The translations under genes and the position numbers were made by a program. From contig BEIJ01000003.1 in NCBI GenBank assembly GCA_002923375.1, forward strand, positions 192,001 through 255,890: 63,890 nucleotides of DNA. Reading direction: 5' to 3'. Source of the DNA: a bacterium HR33 (lineage in GTDB: Bacteria; Gemmatimonadota; Gemmatimonadetes; Gemmatimonadales; GWC2-71-9). Below are positions 45,188 to 53,997 of this stretch, piece after piece (position 1 is the first letter of the stretch; every line of letters begins with the position of its first letter). Under the pieces are notes generated by a model. The model saw only the letters and a list, made by a program, of their open reading frames with translations. It ran no database searches and was not told where the DNA came from.

Positions 45188-45928
45188 CTACCCCTTGAGC
45201 AACCTCACGATCGCCCGAAGCGGATCGTAATGCCGGTCCACCACGCGCTCTTTCAGGGGAATGATCGCATTGTCGGTTATCGCGATGCTTTCGGGACAGA
45301 CTTCGGTGCAACACTTGGTGATATTGCAGTACCCGATCCCGCCCTGCTCCTTGAGGTAGGTCGCCCGATCGTTGGTGTCCAGCGGATGAGTTTCATAGGC
45401 CGCCGCCCGGGTCAAAAACGCGGGGCCTATGAACTCGTCATGCTTGCGATGAGTGCGCAGTACGTGGCAGACGTCCTGGCACAGGAAACACTCGATACAC
45501 TTGCGGAACTCCTGCGCCCGCTCCACCTCGTACTGGTACATGCGCCAGGAGCCGTCGGGAAAATCGGGAGGGCGGGGCTTGAACTCCGGAAGGCGGCGGT
45601 TCACCTCGTAGTTCCAAGAGACGTCGGTCACTAGATCCTTGATCAGGGGGAACGCCTTCATGGGCGTGATCGTGATAGGCCGATCGGGCGGATAGTCCGA
45701 AAGCCGGGTCATGCACATCAGCCGCGGCTTGCCGTTGATCTCCGCGCTGCAGGATCCGCACTTGCCCGCCTTGCAGTTCCACCGGCAGGCCAAGTCCGGC
45801 GCCTGCTCGGCTTGGATCCGGTGAACCGCATCCAAGACCACCATCCCCTCGTCGCACTCCAGCTCGTAATCCACCAACTGCCCGGTATTTCCTTGTCCCC
45901 TGAAAAGACGGAACACGCGCTTGGCCAT
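45188..45928 (-). CDS. sdhB: succinate dehydrogenase/fumarate reductase iron-sulfur subunit
   Basis: 246 residues. Carries electrons from the flavoprotein to quinone. The [2Fe-2S] ligands are in 'CRWNCKAGKCGSCSAEING' plus a later Cys, and the two further clusters use 'CIECFLCQDVCHVL' and 'CNITKCCTEVCPESI'. All expected cysteines are present. Its start shares a base with the sdhA stop. Last gene of mdh-sdhC-sdhA-sdhB. Confidence 0.95.
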   Translation of the reverse strand: MAKRVFRLFRGQGNTGQLVDYELECDEGMVVLDAVHRIQAEQAPDLACRWNCKAGKCGSCSAEINGKPRLMCMTRLSDYPPDRPITITPMKAFPLIKDLVTDVSWNYEVNRRLPEFKPRPPDFPDGSWRMYQYEVERAQEFRKCIECFLCQDVCHVLRTHRKHDEFIGPAFLTRAAAYETHPLDTNDRATYLKEQGGIGYCNITKCCTEVCPESIAITDNAIIPLKERVVDRHYDPLRAIVRLLKG

Positions 45929-47727
45929 CAGGCGCCTTCCTTGATTATGGTCATCAGTTCCTCGGGTATCTCGGGCTGCGGTACGACCTTTACCTCCATT
46001 CGATCTCCGTCGCGCCGCACCACGACTTCCTTTCTCTCCCAGTTCGGATCGCTGTCGGGATAATCGAACCTAGTGTGGGCCCCGCGGCTTTCCTTCCGCT
46101 CCATGCAGGAACGCACCACCATCTCGGCGACGGTAAGCTGGGAGTGGAGATCGAGACAGGTGTGCCAGCCGGGATTGTACTCCCGGCTCCCGGTGATGCC
46201 GGTGCGCATGGCGCGCTCTTTGAGCTTGGCCAGATCGGCCAGAGCCTGCTCCAATCCTGCCTGGTCCCTCACGATGCCGCAGTTCTCCTGCATCGTACGC
46301 CGCAAGTCTTCTTGCACTTGGTAGGGGTTCTCCCCCCCGCTACGCTCGAAAGGAGCCAACGCCCACTCCACGGTTTCGTTGACCAGGTTTTGGGGGATCT
46401 CGGGCAACCTGCCTTGGCGCTTGGCGTATTCGGCCGCGCCGAGACCTGCCCTTCTGCCAAAGACCAAAAGGTCGCTCAAGGAGTTGCCACCCAGACGGTT
46501 GGCTCCGTGCATCCCGCCCGCCACCTCTCCCGCGGCAAACAGACCGGGTACCGTGGCCGCCTGGGTCTCGGGATCCACCTTGACGCCTCCCATCACGTAA
46601 TGCACCGTGGGTCCCACCTCCATCGGCTCTTTGGTGATGTCGACCCCGGCGAGCTCCTTGAACTGATGGTACATTGAGGGAAGCTTCTTCTTGATGTACT
46701 CGGGATCGCGCTTGGAGGCGATGTCCAGGAACACCCCTCCGTGCGGGCTGCCCCGCCCCGCCTTGACCTCGGCCACTATCGCCTTGGACACCACGTCCCG
46801 AGTCAAAAGCTCGGGCGGCCGGCGGTTTTTCTTGCGATCGCCGGTCACCCAAGCGTCCGCTTCTTCTTCGGTTTCGGCGAAGTCGCCGCGGTACATTTCC
46901 GGCATGTAGTCGAACATGAAGCGGCGCCCCTGGTTGTTGAGCAGGACTCCCCCTTCGCCCCGGACTCCCTCGGTCACCAGGATCCCGCGCACGCTCGGAG
47001 GCCAGACCATCCCCGTCGGATGGAACTGCACGAACTCCATGTCTATGAGCTCGGCTCCCGCGTCGTACGCCAGAGCGTGCCCGTCGCCGGTGTATTCCCA
47101 GGAGTTGGACGTGATCGCCCAGGCCTTGCCGATCCCCCCGGTGGCCAGCACCACCGCATGGGCCCGGAAGAGGACGAAGCGACCGCTCTCGCGCCAGTAT
47201 CCCAAAGCTCCGCAGACCTTTCCATCCACCACCGCCAGCTTGATGACCGTGCACTCCATGAAGACATCCACTCCGCAGTGGACCGCTTTGTCCTGGAGGA
47301 CGCGGATCATCTCCAGTCCGGTGCGGTCTCCCACGTGCGCCAGGCGGGAGTAGGTGTGTCCCCCGAAGGGCCGCTGGTTGATCCGGCCGTCGGCGGTGCG
47401 ATCGAACAGCGCTCCCCAGGCTTCGAGTTCCCTAATTCTGTCGGGCGCTTCCTGGGCGTGGATCATCGCCATCCGCCAGTTGTTGTGCATCTTGCCGCCG
47501 CGCATGGTGTCGCGGAAATGCACCTTCCAATTGTCTTCCGGGAAGACATTGCCGAGGGCGGCCGCCGCTCCACCTTCGGCCATCACGGTGTGGGCCTTGC
47601 CCAGCAGCGACTTGCAGATAAGGGCGACCCGGCAGCCCTGCAGGGAAGCCTCGATGGCGGCTCTGAGCCCCGCGCCCCCGGCCCCTATCACTATGACGTC
47701 GTGCTCGTGACGCTGTACCTCGATCAT
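45928..47727 (-). CDS. sdhA: succinate dehydrogenase/fumarate reductase flavoprotein subunit
   Basis: 599 residues. Oxidises succinate to fumarate (or the reverse) with covalent FAD. 'DVIVIGAGGAGLRAAIEAS' binds the ADP part, 'FGGHTYSRLAHVGDRTG' and 'LAYDAGAELIDMEFVQFHPTG' lie at the active site, and 'GLFAAGEVAGGMHGANRLGGNSL' is the second FAD motif. The direction in vivo cannot be told, but linkage with mdh suggests the citric acid cycle. Confidence 0.97.
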   Translation of the reverse strand: MIEVQRHEHDVIVIGAGGAGLRAAIEASLQGCRVALICKSLLGKAHTVMAEGGAAAALGNVFPEDNWKVHFRDTMRGGKMHNNWRMAMIHAQEAPDRIRELEAWGALFDRTADGRINQRPFGGHTYSRLAHVGDRTGLEMIRVLQDKAVHCGVDVFMECTVIKLAVVDGKVCGALGYWRESGRFVLFRAHAVVLATGGIGKAWAITSNSWEYTGDGHALAYDAGAELIDMEFVQFHPTGMVWPPSVRGILVTEGVRGEGGVLLNNQGRRFMFDYMPEMYRGDFAETEEEADAWVTGDRKKNRRPPELLTRDVVSKAIVAEVKAGRGSPHGGVFLDIASKRDPEYIKKKLPSMYHQFKELAGVDITKEPMEVGPTVHYVMGGVKVDPETQAATVPGLFAAGEVAGGMHGANRLGGNSLSDLLVFGRRAGLGAAEYAKRQGRLPEIPQNLVNETVEWALAPFERSGGENPYQVQEDLRRTMQENCGIVRDQAGLEQALADLAKLKERAMRTGITGSREYNPGWHTCLDLHSQLTVAEMVVRSCMERKESRGAHTRFDYPDSDPNWERKEVVVRRDGDRMEVKVVPQPEIPEELMTIIKEGA

Positions 47728-47752
47728 CCGCCGCTCCTTGTCCCGATCCTTT

Positions 47753-48586
47753 TCACAGCAATCTCAGGTCGGATATCACACCCATCGCCACGAGGCGCAC
47801 GTAGAGATCGGCAAACCCGACCCAGAACAGAGAAATCCAAGCCCAGAACATGTGGCGCTTGTTGAGCACGGTAACGCCGCGCCACAGGCGATAGCGCTGC
47901 CTGCCGAACTTGGCGCAGGAGAAACAATCGATCGATCCCCCGACCGCGTGCCGGAGCGCGTGGCAGCCGAAAGTAAAGCCGGCAAGGAGTATGACGTTGA
48001 TCGTCAAGACCAAGCTCCCGACGCCGATTCCGAAGGTCCTGGGACCTTCGGCCAGCTCGCCGGAAGGCAGGACACCGCAGGCTCCGGGCACGCTCACCGC
48101 CCGCACCGCGTCGCTGCAGACCGGCCAGATAAAGGAGACGATCGCATCCCAGCCCAGGATGAAAATGAACACCACCGCCAGGTACATGAAGAACCGGTGC
48201 AGGTTTTGGAACACGAAAAGCTTTCGCTCGCCGTGATAATCGTGTCGCGGCTCGCCTACGGCGCAGGCTACCGGATCCAGGAAAAAGGCCCGGTAATACG
48301 CCTTGCGATAGTAGTAACAGGTGACTCGGAAACCCAGGGGCGCCCAAAGGATCAGAAACGCGGGAGACAAAGGCCACCATCCGGGCTCGAACAGCGGGGA
48401 GTAGAAAGGCGATAGGTAGGGTCCCCACTCGTAGTGATCTCCCACCCATGCGGCCCAAGTGGCGTAGAAGCCGAAGGCCAGCAATCCTATCGCCACCGCC
48501 GCGGGTGCCAGCCACCAAGCGTCCCGCCTCAGGGTCGCCCCCAGGCCGCGCTCTTCCAAAACCCGAGGTGCTGCGCTAGTCGCCAT
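47753..48586 (-). CDS. sdhC: succinate dehydrogenase membrane anchor (cytochrome b-like)
   Basis: 277 residues with about five hydrophobic segments. Anchors SdhAB to the membrane and passes electrons to quinone. Histidines in or near helices ('FVFQNLHRFFMYLAVVF', 'TFGCHALRHAVGG', 'VLNKRHMFWAW') are candidate haem ligands. A single large anchor rather than separate SdhC/SdhD matches the type seen in Actinobacteria-like and Gemmatimonadota-like operons. sdhA follows 25 nt later. Confidence 0.85.
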   Translation of the reverse strand: MATSAAPRVLEERGLGATLRRDAWWLAPAAVAIGLLAFGFYATWAAWVGDHYEWGPYLSPFYSPLFEPGWWPLSPAFLILWAPLGFRVTCYYYRKAYYRAFFLDPVACAVGEPRHDYHGERKLFVFQNLHRFFMYLAVVFIFILGWDAIVSFIWPVCSDAVRAVSVPGACGVLPSGELAEGPRTFGIGVGSLVLTINVILLAGFTFGCHALRHAVGGSIDCFSCAKFGRQRYRLWRGVTVLNKRHMFWAWISLFWVGFADLYVRLVAMGVISDLRLL

Positions 48587-48620
48587 GCAGTGGTTCTCCT
48601 GAGATGGACTGTGTCATCGG

Positions 48621-49550
48621 TTACAGGGTTACCGCCGCCATCGTCTGTCGCACCGCTTCCGCCGACTTGTGGAGGGCGGCTTTTTCTTCGGCGCTCAGCT
48701 CCACCTCGATGATCTGCTCCAGCCCCATGGCGCCGAGTTTGCAGGGAACGCCGAGGTAGATCCCGCTCAGCCCGTACTCGCCTTCCAGGTAGGCCGAGCA
48801 CGGCAGCACGCGGTGTTTGTCCTTAACGATCGCTTCCACCATTTCAGCCGTGGCGGCCGACGGCGCGTAGTACGCCGAGCCGGTCTTGAGGTGTTGGACG
48901 ATCTCCGCGCCGCCGTCCCGGGTGCGCTGCACGATGGCGTCGAGTCGCTTGCGATCCATGAGCTGGGTCACCGGAATCCCGGAGACCGTGGTATAGGAGA
49001 TCAGCGGTACCATGGTGTCGCCGTGACCTCCCAGCACCATCGCCTGGATGTCTTCCACCGAAACTTTGAGCGCCTCGGCGAGAAAAGTTCGATAGCGGGC
49101 GGTGTCCAGTACTCCAGCCATTCCGATCACCCGTTCTCTGGGGAATCCGGTGACCTGTTTGGCCACCCAACACATGACATCCAGAGGATTGGACACCACG
49201 ATGACGATGGCGCCGGGTGAGGCCCGTTTGATCTCCTCGCTCACGCTCTTGACGATTCCGGCATTGGTCTTCACCAGATCGTCGCGGCTCATCCCCGGTT
49301 TGCGCGCCACTCCCGCGGTAACCACGAAAAGCTCGCTTCCTTTGGCGGGCCCGTAGTCGTTGGCGCCGATCACTCTGGTGTCGAATCCCTCGATCGGCCC
49401 CGACTCCCACTGATCCAACGCCTTGCCCTGGGGAATCCCCTCGACCACGTCCACCAAAACGATCTCGCGCGCCAGCTCCCGTTCGGCCAGCCGCTGGGAC
49501 AGGGTCGCCCCCACGTTACCGGCACCCACTACGGTGATCTTGTTCAGCAC
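48621..49550 (-). CDS. mdh: malate dehydrogenase
   Basis: 309 residues, LDH-like malate dehydrogenase. Rossmann motif '[18 protein letters not shown]', substrate-specific Arg in '[15 protein letters not shown]', and the catalytic His in '[12 protein letters not shown]'. NAD+ use is inferred from the acidic residue after the second strand ('LVDVVEGI'). GTG start overlaps the trmL end. Directly upstream of sdhCAB, so two consecutive citric-acid-cycle steps are co-expressed. Confidence 0.95.
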   Translation of the reverse strand: MLNKITVVGAGNVGATLSQRLAERELAREIVLVDVVEGIPQGKALDQWESGPIEGFDTRVIGANDYGPAKGSELFVVTAGVARKPGMSRDDLVKTNAGIVKSVSEEIKRASPGAIVIVVSNPLDVMCWVAKQVTGFPRERVIGMAGVLDTARYRTFLAEALKVSVEDIQAMVLGGHGDTMVPLISYTTVSGIPVTQLMDRKRLDAIVQRTRDGGAEIVQHLKTGSAYYAPSAATAEMVEAIVKDKHRVLPCSAYLEGEYGLSGIYLGVPCKLGAMGLEQIIEVELSAEEKAALHKSAEAVRQTMAAVTL

Positions 49551-50053
49551 TTGACTTTACCTCGCGAAATTTGGTCCCATACGCGGGCCTCCTCGTCCAG
49601 ATCCCAGCCCAATTGGCGGATCGCCTCGTAGAGCACCACCGCCACCGCGGTCGCCAAGTTAAGCGATCTCACCGCCGGGCGCATGGGGATTCGGAAGACT
49701 CTTTCCGGATGCTTTTCCCTGATTCTTAAAGGCAGGCCGTCGGTCTCGTTGCCGAACACCAGCACCGAGTTCTCCCGGTAGGGCGCTTCCCAGTAGGAGC
49801 GCCGCCCGTGAGCCGAAAAGTAGAGACATCGCTCCCGCGATATAGCCTCTCGGAATTCCTTCCAGGAAGGATGGACCCAGAGATCTACTGCGTCCCAGTA
49901 GTCCAGTCCCGCCCGAGACAGTTCGTCGTCGTCCAGGCTGAAACCCAAGGGTTCTATCAGGTGCAGCGATGTGTCGGTTGCGGCGCAGAGCCGCGCGATG
50001 TTGCCGGTGTTGGGCGGGATCTTCGGCTCTATCAGGACGACCGTGAGGCCCAT
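49544..50053 (-). CDS. trmL: tRNA (cytidine(34)-2'-O)-methyltransferase
   Basis: 169 residues. SPOUT methyltransferase that 2'-O-methylates the wobble base of tRNA-Leu isoacceptors. '[33 protein letters not shown]' (partial), '[11 protein letters not shown]' and '[23 protein letters not shown]' are the three family motifs that build the knot. ATG 50053 lies inside the end of moaE, so translation is coupled; its own end overlaps mdh. Confidence 0.9.
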   Translation of the reverse strand: MGLTVVLIEPKIPPNTGNIARLCAATDTSLHLIEPLGFSLDDDELSRAGLDYWDAVDLWVHPSWKEFREAISRERCLYFSAHGRRSYWEAPYRENSVLVFGNETDGLPLRIREKHPERVFRIPMRPAVRSLNLATAVAVVLYEAIRQLGWDLDEEARVWDQISRGKVKC

Positions 50054-50478
50054 CTTTCCGTTGTCCCCTCCTGGTTCTCCCGCCACCTTCTAGTACCGTC
50101 GTCCATTAGCTCCCGCTTCCAGATAGGCAGTCGTTTCTTGGCTTCCTCGATTACGTAGCGGCAGGCGGTGAAGGCTTCGGCTCGATGGGGCGCCGCCGCA
50201 GCCACCGCAATGCTCGCCTCCCCCGCGGGAACTTCGCCCAAGCGGTGGATTATGGTGCACCGCGCCTCAGGCCAGCGGTCTTCTGCTTCCGCCAGGATCT
50301 TCTGGCACTCGGCTTCGGCCATCTCTTCGTAGGCGGTGTATTCGATCGCGCGCACCGGGCCGTCCTGCTCGCTCCGGCGCACGGTGCCCAGGAAGAGCGC
50401 CGTACCGCCGCGAGCGGAGTCGCTGACCTCGGCGAGCAGGGCCGCAGGGTCTATGGGCGAGCGCGTCAGGTGCTTCAC
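50032..50478 (-). CDS. moaE: molybdopterin synthase large subunit
   Basis: 148 residues. With MoaD, adds sulfur to cyclic pyranopterin to form molybdopterin. 'GGTALFLGTVR', 'YTAYEEMAEAEC', 'HRLGEVPAGEASIAVA' and 'PIWKRELMDDG' (with the catalytic Lys) are present. Starts directly after moaD. Implies molybdoenzymes in the cell, such as formate dehydrogenase or nitrate reductase, consistent with the tRNA-Sec and fhs genes by inference. Confidence 0.93.
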   Translation of the reverse strand: MKHLTRSPIDPAALLAEVSDSARGGTALFLGTVRRSEQDGPVRAIEYTAYEEMAEAECQKILAEAEDRWPEARCTIIHRLGEVPAGEASIAVAAAAPHRAEAFTACRYVIEEAKKRLPIWKRELMDDGTRRWRENQEGTTERWASRSS

Positions 50479-50766
50479 TCAGCCTCCGGCGAGCGGAGGG
50501 AGCAGGGCGAGTTCGTCGCCGTCCGATACGGGACGATCGTAGAGCACGTGCTCCCGATTGAGGGCCACCAGAGGATGTTCGGGCAAAGCCTGGGCGCCAG
50601 GTACCCGCTCGCGGAGGGCCCGGACCGCATCGGCCACGGTGGCCGGTGCTTTCAAGGTGACGCTGCTTTCGTTCTTGCCCAGCAGCTCCGCGTATCGGGC
50701 GAAAAACCGAAACCGCACGGTAATCGAGGTTCCGGCCGCGACAGGAACTTGGCGGGATGCCGTCAT
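50479..50766 (-). CDS. moaD: molybdopterin synthase sulfur carrier subunit
   Basis: 95 residues, ubiquitin-like fold. The C-terminal Gly-Gly ('LLPPLAGG') is thiocarboxylated to carry sulfur to MoaE. 'VRFRFFARYAELLG' opens the domain and 'HPLVALNREHVLYDRPVSDGDELAL' contains the usual strand order. ATG 50766 is preferred over a TTG 4 codons upstream. About 106 nt follow hup with no recognised signal. Confidence 0.9.
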   Translation of the reverse strand: MTASRQVPVAAGTSITVRFRFFARYAELLGKNESSVTLKAPATVADAVRALRERVPGAQALPEHPLVALNREHVLYDRPVSDGDELALLPPLAGG

Positions 50767-50872
50767 AGCCGACGGCAATATAACGACTGAGAGCCCGGTT
50801 TGTAGAGCAGTGAGGCCTGGCTTTCGGAGTTGAATTCTTTAGGCAGCGTGCCGACTCCGCTCCGCCGCCCCC

Positions 50873-51193
50873 TCACGAATCCGAGGTTACTTTTTCCGCC
50901 GTGTCGGCCACCATGGCCTTGAGTTCCTTGGAGGGCTTGAACACCGGAACCGGACGCGCGGCCACTTCCACCGGCTCTCCGGTTCTCGGGTTGCGGGCCA
51001 TGCGGGTCTTGCGTTTTCTTATTTTGAAGGTGCCGAAGCCGCGGATCTCGATGTTGTGTTGTTCCGCCAGAGCACTCTTGACCGCTTCCAGGAAGGCATC
51101 GACCACGCGGGCGCAGTCCTTCTTGGATATCATCGGTCCGGCGGTGCGTGCGATAGTGGCCGTGACCTTCTCTACCAGATCCGCCTTGGTCAT
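50873..51193 (-). CDS. hup: HU/IHF-type DNA-binding protein
   Basis: 106 residues. Dimeric nucleoid protein that bends DNA. 'TKADLVEKVTATIARTAG' start, 'VDAFLEAVKSALAEQHNIEIRGFGTFKIRKRK' and the arm 'RMARNPRTGEPVEVAARPVPVFKPSKEL' are typical; the tail of about ten residues is slightly longer than in E. coli HU. GGGGGG precedes the ATG by 5 nt. A promoter and terminator-like hairpin precede it (51224-51290). Confidence 0.95.
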   Translation of the reverse strand: MTKADLVEKVTATIARTAGPMISKKDCARVVDAFLEAVKSALAEQHNIEIRGFGTFKIRKRKTRMARNPRTGEPVEVAARPVPVFKPSKELKAMVADTAEKVTSDS

Positions 51194-51223
51194 TGGTCCC
51201 CCCGAACTGGGCCCTTAACGGGC

Positions 51224-51254
51224 AAAAAGCCGACCCCAAGTCCCTAGGGGTCGG
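51224..51254 (-). terminator. terminator-like hairpin in the hup leader
   Basis: Minus strand: perfect 8-bp stem (complement of 51247-51254 and 51230-51237, 9-nt loop), one C, then five T (51224-51228). It starts about 8 nt after the predicted +1 of the hup promoter and lies 30 nt before the hup ATG, the same arrangement as in the rimP leader. Confidence 0.6.
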
Positions 51255-51261
51255 GCCGGTC

Positions 51262-51290
51262 AACATATGAGCTTACCTATTGTGTGTCAA
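51262..51290 (-). promoter_or_regulatory. promoter of hup
   Basis: Minus strand perfect -35 TTGACA (complement of 51285-51290), 17-nt spacer, -10 TATGTT (complement of 51262-51267). Confidence 0.65.
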
Positions 51291-51501
51291 GGGGTTGGAG
51301 GGTCGGCGTTAGCGCTCGCCTTGAGCTTCAAGCTGTAGCCGAGCGGTTTGCGGCCGTTTTGAGACCAACCGTCCCCGCCCCCGCTCCGGGACGTCTTTCT
51401 CGTTATCACACTTACACTTAAGGCTCGCGGTTTAACCCGCTTTAGCACCTTCCGCGGGCTTAGTCCTTATGGGAGCTGCAGCTGGCCCCCGCCGGCGGGT
51501 A
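51291..51501. other. 211-nt non-coding stretch between carA and the hup promoter
   Basis: No credible ORF on either strand. GC-rich palindromes occur, such as CCCGCCGGCGGG just after carA, and the two ends can pair loosely (GGGGTTGG near 51290 with CTGGCCCC near 51483 on the plus strand, with wobble pairs). I compared it by eye with tmRNA, 6S RNA, SRP RNA and RNase P RNA consensus pieces and found no match. No poly-T terminator after carA was seen. Confidence 0.3.
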
Positions 51502-52650
51502 CTAGCTATCCTCGCTTCTGGGGCTCGCAGCGGTGCCGGGTACGGCCGTAGCGCCGAGGGCTTCGAGGAACGCCGCGAAGTGTTTTCGCGCGTCGTGGGG
51601 ACCGGGCGAGGCCTCGGGGTGGTACTGGACCGCGAAGATGGGAAGCTCTCGGTGTCTGAGTCCTTCCACCGTTCCGTCGTTGAGATTGATGTGGGTGATC
51701 TCCAGTTCTTTGGCGCCGGGGATGTTTTTTCCTTCGCCGCGCACTGCGAATCCGTGATTCTGGCTGGTGATCAATACCCGCCCGTTCTCCAGTTCTCTCA
51801 CCGGGTGGTTCCCGCCGCGGTGGCCGTAGGGGAGCTTTACCGTCTCGCCGCCGAACGCGAGGCCTATGAGCTGGTGGCCGAGACAGATACCGAAGGTGGG
51901 CAGGCCGCGCTTCCCCGCCAATTCCCGGATCATGGGGAGGGCGTATTTGACCGCCGCCGGATCGCCGGGCCCGTTGGAGAGAAACAGGCCGTCGGGTTTC
52001 AGTTCCAGAGTTTCCTCCGCCGGGGTGTGGGCCGGGACCACGGTGACCCGGCAGCCCAGGGAGACGAAGAGCCGGAGGATGTTTTCCTTCATTCCGTAGT
52101 CGTAGGCTACGATGTGGTAGCGCGCGTTGGGATCGCCCACCGTGCGTTTGCCCTCCGTGGTGGCAAGAGAGGCGAGGTCTAGTCCTTCCATGCGGGGACT
52201 TTTTTCCAGCCGATCGCGGACCTCCGGTGTGGGTTCCGGTCCCACGGCCACGATACCGCGCATGGCGCCCGCCGCTCGGATGTGCCGGGTGAGGCGCCTA
52301 GTGTCCACGTCTTCCACTATCGGGATGTTGTGGCTGGCCAGCCACTCGTCCAGCGCTTCTCGGGCCCGCCAGTTGGAGAACCGGTTCGACAGTTCGCGCA
52401 CCACGACGCCGTTCACCTGGGGTTTGGTCGATTCCACGTCCTCCGAGTTGACCCCGTAGTTGCCGATCATCGTGGCCGTCATGGTGACGATCTGTCCCAG
52501 GTACGAGGGGTCGGTGAAGACCTCTTGGTAGCCGGTCAGGTTGGTGGTGAAGACTACTTCTCCCGTAGTGGGAGGAAATTCCCGCCGGGCGGTTCCTGGA
52601 AACCAGGTTCCGTCTTCGAGCAGAACGTAGGCTTTCAGCTTTTGAGGCAC
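51502..52650 (-). CDS. carA: carbamoyl-phosphate synthase small subunit
   Basis: 382 residues. Glutaminase subunit giving ammonia to CarB for arginine and pyrimidine synthesis. The N-terminal domain opens '[14 protein letters not shown]' with '[22 protein letters not shown]', and the class I amidotransferase domain has the nucleophile in '[13 protein letters not shown]' and the His/Glu pair near '[10 protein letters not shown]'. Start is GTG. carB is not adjacent in the window. The C-terminal 20 residues are variable. Confidence 0.96.
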   Translation of the reverse strand: MPQKLKAYVLLEDGTWFPGTARREFPPTTGEVVFTTNLTGYQEVFTDPSYLGQIVTMTATMIGNYGVNSEDVESTKPQVNGVVVRELSNRFSNWRAREALDEWLASHNIPIVEDVDTRRLTRHIRAAGAMRGIVAVGPEPTPEVRDRLEKSPRMEGLDLASLATTEGKRTVGDPNARYHIVAYDYGMKENILRLFVSLGCRVTVVPAHTPAEETLELKPDGLFLSNGPGDPAAVKYALPMIRELAGKRGLPTFGICLGHQLIGLAFGGETVKLPYGHRGGNHPVRELENGRVLITSQNHGFAVRGEGKNIPGAKELEITHINLNDGTVEGLRHRELPIFAVQYHPEASPGPHDARKHFAAFLEALGATAVPGTAASPRSEDS

Positions 52651-52747
52651 CGCCTGTTCTCGTCCCGGTCCGGGCTGACTGAGTATCCGCCGTGCTTGGC
52701 GGGTGCGCTTTTGGTGCGACCGTTTCCGCTTTCCTTCCTCGCGCCGC

Positions 52748-53098
52748 TCATCTGCCGGTGTCCTGACCCGGGAGTCCGGGAATCGGCGTTTCTTGGAGCG
52801 GCAGCGGTGCGGCCTGTTCGGCCGGCGGTGGTCCTAATTGCTCTTGGAGTATGGACCGGGCCCGTCCCGATCTTGTGGAGAGACCGGCGAGCAGCAGCGA
52901 GAGCCCGAGGAATATTCCGCCGCACCACCAGGAAAGCTTGGTAAGTATGGTCACCGCTTGGCGGCCGCCGAAGAACGTCTCGGTGGAGGCCCCGCCGCCC
53001 AGGGCCGCCAGTCCCCCGCCCTGGCCGGCCTGCATCAGGACCACGGTAACCAGCAGGATAGAGTCCAGGATCAGAAGTATTAGCAAGAAGGTGAACAT
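52748..53098 (-). CDS. secG: protein translocase subunit SecG
   Basis: 116 residues. Two membrane helices (about 2-22 and 52-72) separated by the conserved '[14 protein letters not shown]' loop of SecG, part of the SecYEG channel. A Pro/Gln-rich tail of about 40 residues follows the second helix. carA starts about 97 nt downstream. The promoter at 53110-53138 gives an almost leaderless message. Helps place secDF and secG in the same genome as a full Sec system. Confidence 0.9.
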   Translation of the reverse strand: MFTFLLILLILDSILLVTVVLMQAGQGGGLAALGGGASTETFFGGRQAVTILTKLSWWCGGIFLGLSLLLAGLSTRSGRARSILQEQLGPPPAEQAAPLPLQETPIPGLPGQDTGR

Positions 53099-53109
53099 GG
53101 TTGGCGTGA

Positions 53110-53138
53110 ATGATAGTGGCGTTTGGGCCCGGGGTCAA
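53110..53138 (-). promoter_or_regulatory. promoter of secG, near-leaderless
   Basis: Minus strand TTGACC (complement of 53133-53138), 17-nt spacer, TATCAT (complement of 53110-53115). The -10 ends 11 nt before ATG 53098; expected leader about 4-5 nt. Confidence 0.6.
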
Positions 53139-53139
53139 A

Positions 53140-53177
53140 TTAAGCCCTGGGTGGCATGTTAAGCCGCGGGTGGCGTG
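53140..53177. repeat. two tandem 19-bp imperfect repeats
   Basis: TTAAGCC..GGGTGGC.TG occurs at 53140-53158 and directly again at 53159-53177, 16 of 19 bases identical. The array lies directly upstream of the secG -35 box, where an activator site could be. Confidence 0.5.
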
Positions 53178-53298
53178 CGCCCGGGTTCCTTGGAGAGTGC
53201 CAGCCGCGACCTCATTCAGCGAGCGAGAGGCGGGCTCTAATCGATGGCGCCTGACCCGACTCACGGCCGACGATTCTCCCGGTGCTGGCGCAGCCGGG

Positions 53299-53327
53299 TT
53301 GACATGTGGTCAGCATGTGAGCATGTT
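53299..53327 (+). promoter_or_regulatory. promoter/operator of the toxin-antitoxin pair
   Basis: TTGACA (53299-53304), 17-nt spacer, CATGTT (53322-53327). The stretch 53302-53337 holds four CATGT/ACATG elements that can form inverted repeats, a likely operator for the ribbon-helix-helix antitoxin, which usually represses its own operon. Confidence 0.5.
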
Positions 53328-53342
53328 TTGTACATGTGCCCC

Positions 53343-53564
53343 ATGATTCAGATCCGGAACGTCCCGGACGATTTACATCGCAAGCTCAAAGCCCGGGCCG
53401 CGATGGAAGGGATGTCGCTCTCCAGCTATCTGCTCTCCGAGCTCACCAGGCTTGCGGCCCAGCCGACGCTGCGAGAATTCCTGGAGCGAGTGCACCAGCG
53501 GGAGCCGGTAAAGCCGCGCGAATCGCCCGCGAAACTGATTCGCAGAGAGCGCGACGCCACGTGA
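53343..53564 (+). CDS. FitA-like ribbon-helix-helix antitoxin
   Basis: 73 residues. 'MIQIRNVPDDLHRKLKARAAMEGMSLSSYLL' (partial) is the ribbon-helix-helix DNA-binding domain of FitA/VapB antitoxins; the C-terminal part ('LREFLERVHQREPV') would wrap the toxin. The stop overlaps the toxin GTG as GTGA. A second ATG at 53334 (three codons earlier) would start exactly 6 nt after the -10 box and is a real alternative. The longer frame from 53244 is not supported. Confidence 0.85.
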   Translation: MIQIRNVPDDLHRKLKARAAMEGMSLSSYLLSELTRLAAQPTLREFLERVHQREPVKPRESPAKLIRRERDAT

Positions 53565-53950
53565 TAGTGTTGGACGCATCGGCCGCCCTGGAGCTGTTGC
53601 TCGGCACCCCGGCCGCGGGGGCGGTCGAAGCCCGCATTGTGGCGGAGCGATCTCTGCACAGTCCTGCGGTCATAGATCTCGAGGTCACGCAGGCGGTCCG
53701 CCGGTTTTGCGCTAGCGGTCAAGTCGGCCAGCGCCGGGGCCGGCAGGTGATTGAAGACCTCTACGCTTTTCCAGTGAGACGTTATCCTCACACGCCGTTG
53801 CTGGGCCGGATTTGGGAGCTGCGCCGCAACCTAACAGCGTACGACGCCGCATATGTGGCCCTGGCCGAGGTTTTGGATGCCCCGTTGGTTACCAGAGATG
53901 CGCGCCTCGCCCGGGCTACGGGACATAAGGCTAGGATTGAGCTGGTTTGA
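53561..53950 (+). CDS. vapC: VapC-type PIN domain ribonuclease toxin
   Basis: 129 residues from GTG 53561. PIN nuclease toxins cut tRNA or rRNA when freed of antitoxin. Acidic active-site residues: 'VLDASAALELLL' (first Asp), a Glu in 'DLEVTQAVRRF', and 'LTAYDAAYVALAEVLDAPLVTRDARLA' (partial), which carries the last two Asp. Fits a FitAB/VapBC pair. Other frames crossing 53336-53560 are shadow. Confidence 0.88.
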   Translation: MIVLDASAALELLLGTPAAGAVEARIVAERSLHSPAVIDLEVTQAVRRFCASGQVGQRRGRQVIEDLYAFPVRRYPHTPLLGRIWELRRNLTAYDAAYVALAEVLDAPLVTRDARLARATGHKARIELV

Positions 53951-53997
53951 GCGGCTGCATGCGAGGGTTGTACGGCTTGCGTTCCCTAGAGCGACCT

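Noticed and set aside
51291-51501. tmRNA, 6S, SRP or RNase P RNA gene
   Set aside because: No conserved core motif of any of these was found by eye on either strand.
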